DNA of 64,000 nucleotides from Gentiana macrophylla (lineage: Eukaryota; Streptophyta; Magnoliopsida; Gentianales; Gentianaceae): NCBI GenBank assembly GCA_026214975.1, contig JAOBSW010000393.1, positions 1 to 64,000 on the forward strand, in the 5' to 3' direction. The translations under genes and the position numbers were made by a program. Of this stretch, positions 45,400 to 56,073 are shown in pieces. Each line of letters starts with the position of its first letter. Within the stretch, counting starts at the first letter, position 1. Below the pieces are notes generated by a model. The model was not told the origin of the DNA. It ran no database searches and saw nothing but the letters and a program-made list of their open reading frames with translations.

Positions 45400-46599
45400 T
45401 ATTGGAGATATAATTCAATTTGCTCGTGTATTTGGATTTGCTCGTGTAGCTATCGCTTTATTTCCAAGCTTGGTCTTCCATATGACGCCGTCCGCTTGAG
45501 GGCGCGATTAGACAATATAGCCCCATCCGTGATGCAAAGCAGGATGGATGTGCCGTCATTTTATATTAGGGTTTTATATTTATTTTTGTATTTCCGTTCA
45601 TAGCCCTTGTGGCTCTCTATATAAACATCTTATAATAGCTATTCTATCAATTAATATCAATAAACAATGCATTTTGATGTTATAATTCTGACATGGTATC
45701 AGAGATCCGATCCTAAGCCCTAAATTTTTTTTCTCTTCTTCGCATGAATTTCTCCTTCCTCTGCAAATTCCTCCGCTCTTTTCCTTTTAATTTCTTCCAC
45801 CTCGGGCTTGCCGCGTCGCCACCCTCAGGCTCGATGCGATGACGACTCTCTCTTCCACTTCTAGAAAAACCCTAGCAGCCGCCGCTGCTAGGTTGCCGCC
45901 GCCGGATCTTCTCTTTGCCGCCGCTGCGATGACGACTACCTCTTCAACTTCTGACAAACCCTAGCAGCCGCCGCTGCTAGGTTGCCGCCGCCGGATCTTC
46001 TCTTTTCCGCCGCTGCGATGACGACTCCCTCTCCAACGGGTTGATTTTATTTTCTGCATGGGTATATCCCAAAATATTTTATTTTATTTTCTGCAAGGAT
46101 ATATCCCAAAATATTTTCTTTTCTGCATGGGTATATCCCAAAATATTTTATTTTCTGCAAGGGTATATCCCAAAATATTTTTCTTCTCTGCATGGGTATA
46201 TCAAAAAAAACAAAAAAAACAAAAAAAAATCCGTACGGACACAACAGGTTTCAAACTTCATGTCTGCTGTGCTCCCATGTGCTTGAGGGGGCCTATTGGA
46301 GATATAATTCAATTTGCTCGTGTATTTGGATTTGCTCGTGTAGCTCTTTGCTTTATTTCCAAGCTTGGTCTTCGACAGCGCCGTCTCGCTTGAGGGAGCG
46401 TGATAGACAATATAGCCCCATCCGTGACGCAGCGGGATGGATCGTGCCGTCATTTTATATTAGGTTTTATATTAGGGTTTTATATTTATTTTTGTATTTC
46501 CGCTCATAGTAGCTTGCGCTCTCTATATAAACATCTTATAATAGCTATTCTATCAATTAATATCAATAAACAATGCATTTTGATGTTATAATTCTGACA
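45400..46599 (+). mobile_element. TRIM retrotransposon, 1.2 kb, intact structure
   Basis: LTRs 45400-45693 (294 bp) and 46294-46599 (306 bp) start TATTGGAGATATAATTC and end ATTCTGACA. The primer site TGGTATCAGAG follows the 5' LTR (45694-45704) and the polypurine GCTTGAGGGGGCC precedes the 3' LTR. The 600-bp internal region encodes no retroelement protein. It carries tandem 'gccgccgctgctaggttgccgcc' type copies (shortened here) at 45880-46010 and four or five 'gggtatatcccaaaatattt' units at 46060-46200. The flanking bases do not form a target duplication. Confidence 0.85.
46060..46205 (+). repeat. Tandem 'gggtatatcccaaaatattt' units of the TRIM
   Basis: Four full units and one partial of about 35-44 bp, alternating 'tgcaagg' and 'tgcatgg' at the junction. 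Each unit includes the palindrome GGgtATAtCC. Confidence 0.8.
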
Positions 46600-46774
46600 A
46601 AAGAAATTGTGATTGACTTCAAAATATTACAAATTGTAAAAATGATTGTTTATCAACAACAAACATATAAACTTGATACAACGTATTATTTATTTAATTA
46701 TTATAGAAATGAAAATCATGTATTTTATCGTTTCAATTGAAGACTTAAATAAAGAAAATAAAATAAAAATTGGG

Positions 46775-46975
46775 TTCAGGAGTGTCGGGGTGTGTCGGTG
46801 TCGTGTCGGGGAGTGTCGACAGTGTGTCGGAAATGTGTCGGATATTTAAATTTTAAATAATATTAATTTAACCATCCGACACGTGTCGGACACGGTGTCG
46901 AAGCGTGTCGAACTTTGTCGTGTCGTGTCTTGTGTCGGACACGGCGCACTGCGACCAGATTGAGGTGTCGGTGCA
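46775..46975. repeat. GTGTCGG-rich repeat patch
   Basis: Many 'gtgtcgg' and 'gtgtcggacacgg' motifs, some inverted ('ccgacacgtgtcgg'). No ORF. Origin unknown. Confidence 0.75.
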
Positions 46976-47242
46976 TCATAGACGCTAAGTTAGCGCTATT
47001 GCCAGAGCAGGTATGCTCCAGCCAGAGCACCTTGACACAATTACCCTTCCTGTCAATTAACTACTAGTACCATCAATTATGTTAGCCGCTTTATTTATTT
47101 ATTTTTTTTTTTTGGAGAAAGCCGCTTTATTCGACCAAGCATAAATGCATGTTTTGGAGATTTTTTTTAACTTAATTTTTTAGCACAGTAATGGTTTCAT
47201 AATTTTAATGGAATAACATTTTTTATTCTTTGCATATCTATA

Positions 47243-48492
47243 TCTATATATATTAATATGTTTTCGAAGGTGTGTAAAATTAATTACCCGATTACCCGCA
47301 TCTAACCCGACCCAAATCCACATTAACACGACACATTGATAGCCATAAGAGATAAAAAAATCAAAAAAAAAATACTGTGACATTAATGGTTGCAATTAGT
47401 AAGAAATAATTGTCACATTAATGCTTGAAATTCATTCTTCGTGGAAAAAAAATCCGCACGTTCCAAATCAATGGTTTCATTGTCAATCCAAAACTTATGC
47501 GAAATTTAGTGCGCCATTAAATCCCTAAAAAATCCATAAACTCCATATTTTTCTCTCATAATTCATAATCCCAAACACCTTAACCTTTTGTTCAGCAACT
47601 ATCAAAGTTGTGCCGATTTTGAAAACCTATTCATCCCTATCAAATCAATTCGAACTTCCCGAAAGTCCTATAATGTGAGTTCAGGAAAACGATTCATTTG
47701 ATGAGATAAAATTGCAGATCATCTTCTTCTAAAAAAAAACATATTTTTTATGATCAAATCAAACTCGGTGAATTTTCTTTACTAATCGGAGCGGAAGATG
47801 TCTCATCCATTTATATGGTGCGGTAAGGATTCATACACTCATCTCCAAAGAAACTGTTGAAATTTTCGTTTGACTTACTTTTTGTGTGTATCGTGATAGT
47901 GATATTTTTTTTCAGAGCTCCTCTAATCGAAGGATTTTGTTATGGGAGTTGTAATGCTGTTATAGAGCTTGAAATTCTTTTATTATTATTATTTTTTCGG
48001 TTATTTGTTTATCCTTCTCTGCTGGGATGATAATTTATAATTAGTAAAAAATTGAGGCCTCTTACGTATACGTAATCAAAGAACATGTTATATATGCTAA
48101 ATGAATATACTTTTTCATTTCATGCATCCATCATTAGGATTTAACAAGCGTCCATTACAAATCATTAGGAGTAAGCAGTGGAAGTTGATGAATACTTTTC
48201 TTTTCTTTTTTATGTTGAATATTTTTTGCCAAAGCCTGGAACCAGTTTGTAATTCTTATGCACATCACATGTATGTCGCAATATTATTTACTTCATCGAA
48301 TATCATGTGATAACATTAATTTGGTGTTGTATATAATCATGTATATCAAAATGTTTTTACATTCTACATGTTTTTTATTAATAATTCATATTTATGTGTT
48401 TATCTCATTTTATAATTGTATTAACCATTGCGTGTCATGATTCACTTACTGCTGAAACATACCCGTGCATGATGCACGAGTTTTTAGGCTAG
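47243..48492 (+). mobile_element. Candidate non-autonomous Helitron
   Basis: The 3' end shows the stem CGTGCAT-g-ATGCACG (48464-48478), a 10-base gap, then CTAG at 48489-48492 followed by T. This is the standard Helitron terminus. A likely 5' end is the A|TCTATATATATTAATATG at 47243. There is no Rep/helicase gene and no large ORF. The 3' end is stronger evidence than the 5' end. Confidence 0.55.
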
Positions 48493-48516
48493 TTTTATAT
48501 AGTTTTTTTGATGAAA

Positions 48517-48874
48517 TCTATTGGCAAATATCAAATTACTTTTGGTATCCATTTACTTCTGACATCACAAAAAATTACTTCGGCACCACATTGTTTTCAA
48601 AAAGACGAACGTCATTCCCATCGGTGTTTTTCCTGAACACCAACGTCGATCAATACATCGACGTTGGTGTTCAAGGAGGAACACCAGTGTCACTGACTTT
48701 CACGTTATAAAAGTGGCACAACTTAAGGACGTCAGTCCACTGGTGTTCCTCCTTCAACACCAACGTCAGTGTGTTGAAGGAGGAACACCAGTGGAAATGA
48801 CGTTTTGTTCAGCAGATTTTTTTTTCTTCAAATAATGGATGCCAAAAGTAATTATGCATGTGCCGATAGAACCC
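48517..48874. mobile_element. Foldback MITE with nested perfect hairpins
   Basis: Outer inverted ends: 'ctattggca' and 'attacttttggtatccat' mirrored by 'atggatgccaaaagtaat' and 'tgccgatag'. Inside are a 'gaacaccaacgtcgat' / 'atcgacgttggtgttc' hairpin (about 48633-48680) and a perfect 24-bp-arm hairpin at 48737-48794 with a 10-base loop. Confidence 0.75.
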
Positions 48875-49107
48875 GCCATTTTATATAGTTAAATGAATTG
48901 TAAATGGAATTACGGTTATTTTTTCAAATCACTGGAGTATAATATGTAGGGGTAACGAGGGAGAAGAACATAAATATTTCATCAATTAGGGAAAAGACAG
49001 TTATTTGAAACTTCTGCATAAATGACAAAACTATTTTTTTTTCTCTGCCGCCATTTCCCCTAAAAAAAAACCAACACACTTTCTTTATCATCCATCCTTT
49101 ATAAACA

Positions 49108-49437
49108 CTCATATCTTTCAATCTATAACTCCAAATTTGAAGATTCTTTCACCAAATTTTTTATTTTTTAATGCTCTTTATTTTGATACCACAGTCAACA
49201 TATTCCGACGTGATTTCAGAAAATCAGCTTTCGAAATTCGCTATTGTACGAAATTCACTGTCGATATTCACTGATTTTCAGGATTCACTGAGTGAATATC
49301 GAAAGTGAATCTCGCGAAAAACGATGTAATTATATCGAACCAAGTCTCAAAACGAAGAGCATCAAAAAATAAAAAAAATTCAGTGAAATTTTTATCGCGT
49401 TTGGATCTCTAGATCAAAAGATATTAGCATTTGAAAA
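49108..49437. mobile_element. Foldback repeat, about 110-bp imperfect arms
   Basis: Left 'atatctttcaatctata...ttctttcaccaaatttt...aatgctctt' mirrors right 'aagagcat...aaattcagtgaaattt...agatcaaaagatat'. The centre has GATATTCACT...GAGTGAATATC. It is related to the repeats at 17655-17945 and 36601-36779. Confidence 0.65.
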
Positions 49438-49576
49438 TGGAGGAGGAAAGAAAACAAAAAAAATTCTAGAACTCCGAAGTTTTTTATTTTATTTTATTTA
49501 TTTTAGTTTTGTCTTTCAGGCTATAAAAAATATAAAATTTGTCATTCTCCCTATAACAAATTGTGAAATTTTAAAA

Positions 49577-49760
49577 TACAACCGTTGTAGGAAGGTTATA
49601 CCAAGTGGCATACATTACAACCACTCATTTCTAACCTCTCACACACGATAAAAGTGTATTATGTAAAAGAGAGTAAAAATGAGAGGCTCTAATGTATGCC
49701 ACTTGGTATAACCTTCATATGCCACTTGGTATAACCTTCCTACAACTGTTGTACCATAAA
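49577..49760. mobile_element. Foldback MITE, 'ggttataccaagtg' family, copy 2
   Basis: Left arm 'tacaaccgttgtaggaagg' then 'ttataccaagtggcata'; right arm mirrors it, with the terminal 'atgccacttggtataacctt' duplicated at 49696-49740. Same family as 24978-25138. Confidence 0.75.
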
Positions 49761-50337
49761 ATCTCTCAAAAAAATATGTGGTTGTCCTGTTACTCAAAAA
49801 TATTCCAAAATCTGTCATTATCTCTAATTCTCTATAATATTTATGACTTAATCACATTCACCGGTAAAATTTAATTTAGTAAAAAGACATAATGTTATGA
49901 ACCTATCACATAATACTACCTTCGACCCAAAATATAAATCCATTTGGGTTTTTTCACACAGATTAAGTAAGTTGGTTAAATTTGTTATGTGTCATTAATT
50001 TTGATGAAAAAGACTAAAATGACCTTTGACAGTTATTAATACAAAGTATTGAAAATTAGATAAGTGTATAATAAATGAGGGGTAAAAGGATAAAACTGTA
50101 ATAGACGTCAACTATACCATATTTAAATTTAAACTTAAACTTTAATATAGTATAGTATATTTTTCCAAAAAAAAAATAGTATAGTATACTGTAGTGTCGA
50201 AAGTAAATTAAGGGTGTCAGTAAAACTCACCTAAATGTATGATACTCCTTTCATTTCAAAATAACTAATGCAGTTGTCAAAAACACGCATATTAAAAATA
50301 TGATCTAATCTTTAATTTGAATGACGAGAAAAAAAAC

Positions 50338-50650
50338 CCTTATCGCTCGTTTGGATTGATGAATTGTAATGTAATGGAATGAAATGAATCTGTTGGAATG
50401 AAATGCAATGGAATGATATCATTGCAAAACTGCGTTTTGTAGACAATGGAATGAAATCGTTTCTTATTGCAGGATTTATTTTTTCAATCCATTCCGACCA
50501 TTCCATTGGATTTTTTATGAAATGAAAATCTTTCATTCCGTTGGAATGAAAACATATTTCATTCTTCCGTTGCCTAACACGCCAGATTGATTGAATGAAA
50601 TGAAAAAACATTTCATTCCATTCCATTACCACAATCCAAACGTGTCATTA
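50338..50650. mobile_element. Foldback MITE rich in GGAATGAAATG motifs
   Basis: Ends 'cgtttggattg' and 'caatccaaacg' are inverted. Arms contain repeated 'tggaatgaaatg' / 'catttcattcca'. Length about 300 bp, no ORF. Confidence 0.7.
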
Positions 50651-50857
50651 GTCTATAATTAATGCGATGTTATATACATGCGTCACATTTTTTATTGTCA
50701 ACTTTTAGAATTTGTATTTTTTCTACTTTTAAATTTTTGCAAGGGACTTTAATTTAAACGAAGCAATTGCTAAAGTAACAATTAAGATTTTATATATGTC
50801 AATATCAATACGTTCAATATGAACTATCAAGTGGGCTTATAGCGTGGATAGATAATT

Positions 50858-52783
50858 TGTTGGAAATGTGTCCTAAACCCAATCGGGTTGGACCGGATCC
50901 GACCGGATCGGGTCATTTACAGTCTATTTAGTTCATGTAATAACTTTATTATGATTAATAAAGGCACTTATGTTATTATATATTGTTTGTCTTCATATTA
51001 TTTGTTGTATATATATAGTAACGTCCCTAGTATCAATCTGTGATAGAGAAACCATGTTAATGATTATGGTTGATGAGATCTCTAATCACTATAACAAGGT
51101 TGGTACTTAAATGTCTCTAGTCTTACATATTATCAAATGGGACATTGATAGTATAATCAGACTAGCACGTATTGGATGTCTTTCGCTTTTAGAAGATAGA
51201 GATAGATCTCGCCTATCGAAGTGTGGGACACTTGGATCGCATGCGTGGGCGTGGATTAGAGAATGCGATGCGTTAGATCGATCCACTTACATTAAGTGTC
51301 ACACTATGTGGCGGTTGTGTAATTATCCTTTTGACCGAGTCTTCATGGCATCACGGTGTGGATTGTCATGCTTGACACTATTGAGATTTCTCCAACCATG
51401 GGGCGATCATGCGGTAGTGCTTGGGTATGATATTGAAGCACGCGGAGTATACATGATTGGTCGATCCGGGAATCGCGTATATCTATGATTGGGATCGAAT
51501 ATCGAAATGACCTTCTTATAAGGAATGTCTAGCTCTCGAGAATCTTTGCAAAGTGGGAGTAAATGTGTTATTCCGAGAAAGCATGGTATCCGCATTATAA
51601 GATACGATCGTTAATGTATTGACATTTCGAGATACGATCGCATGGATATTATTTCAAATGATAGATTGTAAGTTACACGTAATCGCTTCACATGAAAGGT
51701 AGTAGTCATTGCTTTTGACTCTTCCAATAATTGGGGGTCACGGTGTGTTGCCAGACGCTATTCCGCGATCGTTAGGCATGAAGGGCATTTTAGTAATTTG
51801 CACTTTGTGTCTACGGCCGTATGTTGGCCGTGAGACACAAAGTGCAAAATACTAAAATGCCCTTCATGCCTAACGATCACGGATATCGCCTCAGCAACAC
51901 ACCGCGACCCCCACCATCGTAAGAGTCAAATGCAATGACTACTACCTTTCATGTGAAGCGTTACGTGTAACTTACAATCCTATCGTGAATAATATCCATA
52001 CGATCGATATCTCGAGTGTCAATACATTGACGATTGTATCTTATAAACCTGGATATCATGCTCTCTCGAATAACACATTTACTCCTACTTTGCAAAGATT
52101 CTCTAGAGCTAGACATTCCTTATAAGAAGGCCATTTCGGATATTCGATCCCAATCATAGATACGCGATTCCCGGATCGACCAATCATGTATACTCCGCGA
52201 TGCTTCAATATCATACCCAATCACTACCGCATGATCGCCCGCGGTTAGTGAGAAATCTCAATAGTGTCAAAGCATGACAATCCACACCGTGATGCCATGA
52301 AAACTCCGGTCAAAAGGATAATTACACAACCGCCACATAGTGTGACACTTAATGTAATCGGGTCACCTAACGACGCATTCTCTAATACACGCCCACGCAT
52401 ACCCAAGTGTCCCTACACTTCGATAGACGAGATCTATCCCTATCTTCTAAAAGATAGAAGACATCCAATACGTGCTAGTCTCGATTATACTATCAATGTC
52501 CCATTTGATAATATGTAAGACTAGAGACATTTAAGCACCAACCTCGTTATAGTGATTAGAGATCTCATCAACCATAATCACTATCATGGTTTCTCTATCA
52601 TGTGATTGATACTAGTGGACGTTACTATATATATACAAACAAATAATATGAAGACAAACAATATATAATAAGATAAGTGCCTTTTATTAATCATAATAAA
52701 GTTATTACATGAACCAAATAGATCAGAAATGACCGACCGTCGGATCCGGTCCAACCCGATTGGGTTTAGACACCTTTCCAACA
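50858..52783. repeat. Large inverted repeat made of two copia LTR fragments
   Basis: Left arm (plus) starts TGTTGGAAATGTGTCC at 50858 and ends at 51818. Right arm is the same LTR on the minus strand, 52783 down to about 51820. Both arms stop at the same place in the LTR ('gtgtctacggcc'). The right arm is the 3' LTR of the minus-strand Copia-5, directly after its polypurine-like 'agtgagagat'. Arms of about 960 bp look roughly 90% alike. The ORF at 51111-51488 is LTR sequence, not a gene. Confidence 0.85.
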
Positions 52784-52796
52784 ATCTCTCACTTGG

Positions 52797-54612
52797 CCTA
52801 AAGCCAATTACCCATATGCCTAAGACCGTGCAAGTGAACATGTTTCTCATGCTTAGCTTGAGACAATGCCTTGGTTAACGGATCAGCTATGTTTTCATCC
52901 GTGTGGACTTTCTCTATCTTTACATCTCATCTATCTACTATCTCTCTAATCAAGTGATAGCGCCGTAGCACATGTTTGGATTTCTGATGAGACCTTGGTT
53001 CCTTTGACTGAGATATCGCTCCATTATTATCATAGTACAGAGGCACTGGACCTTCAATGGATGGAACCACACCAAGTTCAGTAATGAACTTCTTCATCCA
53101 AACTGCTTCCTTTGCCGCCTCCGAGGCTGCTATGTATTCGGCTTCCGTTGTAGAGTCGGGCAGAGTCTCTCGCTTGGAACTCTTCCACCACCGCTTCGCC
53201 GTTAATTGTGAAAACAAATCCAGATTGCGACTTAAAGTCGTCCTTGTCAGTTTGGAAACTGGTATCTGTATAACCTCGTAATACTAAATCATCATTCCCG
53301 AAAACCAAAAACATATCCCTAGTACGCCTCATGTACTTAAGGATATTCTTGACAAACAATTCAAATGACCTCACCTGGATTGACTGGTACTGCTAGTCAT
53401 ACTAAGAGGTACGAGACATCCGGTCTTGTGCATAACATGGCATACATGATAGACCCGATTGCCAAGCATAAGGGACTTTACTCATTTGTGCCCTTTCCTC
53501 CTCTGTCTTAGGACTCATTCCCTTTGATGTGTAGACCCTATGTGACATGGGCAAAGCAATCCTTTCTTGATCGCTCCATGTCGAATCTCTTCAAAGATCT
53601 TGTCTATGTAGGTGGATTTGCATGGCATCAAGCAACCTTTTAGATCTATCTTTATAGATCTTTATTCCTAGAATATAGGTTTGCATCACCCAAGTCCTTC
53701 ATTGAGAAGTTCTTGGATAACCAAGCTTTGATTGATTGTAACATAGGCACATCATTCCCTATGAGCAATATGTCATCTACATAAAGCACTAAGAACACAA
53801 TGGCACTGCCACTAACCTTCTTGTAAACACAGTGCTCATCTTCATTCTTGATGAAATCAAACTGTTTGATTATTTCATCAAAGCGAAGATTCCAACTCCG
53901 AGAAGCTTGCTTTAACCCATAAATGGATCTTTGCGGTTTACACACCATCCTCTGGCGCCATTGGTTGTGAAACCTCAGCCGTGTGTCATACACACTTCCT
54001 CATACAGGTTCCCGTTAAGGAAAGTTGTTTTCACATCCATCTGCCACATTTCGTAATCATGGTATGCTGCAATAGCGAGCAAAATTCTAATGGATTTTAA
54101 CATGGCAACAGGCGAAAAGGTTTCGTCATAGTCAACTCCTTGTCTTTGCTTATATCCTTTTGCCACTAACCTAGCCTTGTAGGTAGTCACGTTACCATCC
54201 ATGTCGGTCTTTCTCTTAAAGACCCATTTACACCCTATAGGAACTATTCCTTCAGGTGGATCAACTAAGTTCCAAACTTGGTTGTCTTTCATGGATTCCA
54301 TTTCATAATTCATGGCTTCCAGCCATTTCTCTTTGTCATGCCGCAATAGCACTTCCTCATAAGTTCTAGGGTCCTCATCTTCCATGAGATACACGCCAGT
54401 GTACCTTTCGGGTTCACGGCGTTCCCTGGTGGATCTTCGAGGTGCTAGTGTGTCTACGGTAGAGGGCGTCCCCACATTTGCATGTGGTGTCTCCTCTACT
54501 TCCATCAACGGATTGTTATCCGTAAGTGGTTCTCGAATTTCTTCAAGATCAATTTTACTCCTACTGACCCTATCCAGAATAAACTCTTTCTCCAGAAAGT
54601 GGCCAGTCCTGG
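52797..54612 (-). pseudogene. Copia-5 reverse transcriptase and RNase H (Tork/Angela-like)
   Basis: Minus order: 'RRSTRERREPERY', 'WNLVDPPEGIVPIGCKWVFKRK', 'YDETFSPVAMLKSIRILLAI' and 'WQMDVKTTFLNGNLYEEV' at 54508-53975, then a shifted frame with 'KQASRSWNLRFDEII' and 'LYVDDILLIGND' at 53993-53652. RNase H follows at 53374-52927 ('STTEAEYIAASEAAKEAVW', 'PRSHQKSKHVLRRYHLI') and the stop is near 52797. The catalytic YVDD box is intact, but at least three frameshifts break the ORF. The 5' side ends abruptly at 54612, where an Athila-type LTR begins. Confidence 0.85.
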
Positions 54613-56049
54613 TGTTAAGGGTGATTTTATACGTTTTATAAGGATATATTTTGTAACAATTCTCTCCATATTCGTATGTTTCTCATAGAAATCGAGCTTT
54701 ATATTGAAATATTGAGCAAATGAGTTTTAGAAGTATTAAAGTGCAAAATCGAGCTAATTATGTGATTTTATTGGATAAATATCTTTAGATGTAAGATGTT
54801 ACATTTTGCATGTTTTTATCGTGATGTAGGTACGCTTGCATGAGGTGAAAGGAGCTTAAAAGATGTTCAAGTGATGATTTGCATGGAAGGAAAGAGATAG
54901 AGATGAAGTTGGAATGAAGATCAAGATGAATTTGAAGAAAAAGGGATCGAACTAGCGCCCGTGAGTGGATCAAGGCGTCCAAATAATTGGATCAAGCGCC
55001 CAGGAGGAGTTTTTGATTCAGAGAGTTTGGACGCCATAGTGAACGAAAGGCCCAGAGGCACCAGATCAAGGCCCGTAAAGTCGAGGGGCGCCCGCGCCGA
55101 CTTAAGCAAAGGCCGACCTAGTTTCCTATAAATACAACGCATTATCAAACCCTAGGAAATATAATTTTACACACCGCATACTTAGAAAACCCTAATTTGA
55201 GATCAAGTCACCTCGCCGGCCGAGCCTTGGTGCTTGGCCGCCGAGGTGTTTCTTTTTCTGCTTTTATTTCCGCTTTGGTTGATGTCTTGATGTTGAATGC
55301 TTGGGGTGAACATGTTCAAACGATTTGAATCTTTTCCATCGAGTTTTTCTATTTCCAACTGAGTTTGTTTTGTGATTTTAATTCAAAGTTGTATCTTTTC
55401 CATGATTATTTGTTATGCAATCGATATCGAAAGATGTATTGCTATTTGATGTTTACCATATGACGAGAGTCGGTGTAAACCTTAGATCACCATAGGATAG
55501 ATGGGATTTTTAACCTTGACATAACGAGAGTTGATAGGTTAGATTTCTAGGTTGCTAGATTGAGAGATCTTACGCCTTGTTTTGATAGCGTCAATCTTAT
55601 ATATCGAGAGATGAGAGATTGATAGGCGAATTATCTACGAGAGTAGGAATTCATACTTATGAGAGGTGAACCACATCTTTAATTAGATCATCATGAGATA
55701 AACTAGAGAGGAAATAGAGGGTTGCGGGAACGGTGGATTATTGTTTGTTCGTTGTTTAATCACCATGATCATCTTCTTGTTTAATTGCTTATTTTATGGT
55801 TTATAGTTTAGATATCGCTTTCACTTTTACCCTTCCTCGGCTTTGGACCGACAATCTCTCATTCAGCTTTATTTTATCGTTTTAGTTTCGTTTTAGTAGT
55901 AACAACCTTAGGAGAATTAATGAACTAGATACCCCGATTCCCTGTGATCGACTCCGGTATTAATCGCTATGCTACGATCCCTACACTTGGGGTATACCGG
56001 ATTTATAAATTTTATTACTTGTTTGTTTTGTTAGATAAAATCCGTGACA
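54613..56049 (+). mobile_element. Athila-type LTR, complete, plus strand
   Basis: 1437 bp, TGTTAAGGGTGATTTT...ATCCGTGACA. It has 'GCGCCC'/'GCGTCC' motif copies at 54955-55100 and a TATA box 'cctataaatac' near 55126. The U5 end has 'ccctgtgatcgactccggta', a block shared with the other Athila-type LTRs here. The primer site follows. Confidence 0.85.
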
Positions 56050-56055
56050 AGTTTT

Positions 56056-56073
56056 TGGCGCCGTTGCCGGGGA
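56056..56073 (+). promoter_or_regulatory. Primer-binding site, tRNA-Asp type
   Basis: TGGCGCCGTTGCCGGGGA, six bases after the LTR end. Confidence 0.85.

Noticed and set aside
46047..46244. Repetitive 'IFWDIPLQK'-type ORFs on both strands at 38.3 and 46.1 kb
   Set aside because: They are translations of the TRIM tandem units in several frames.
51111..51488. 125-codon ORF in the inverted repeat
   Set aside because: The same sequence is part of the copia LTR, and the other arm and the 63-kb copy break the frame.
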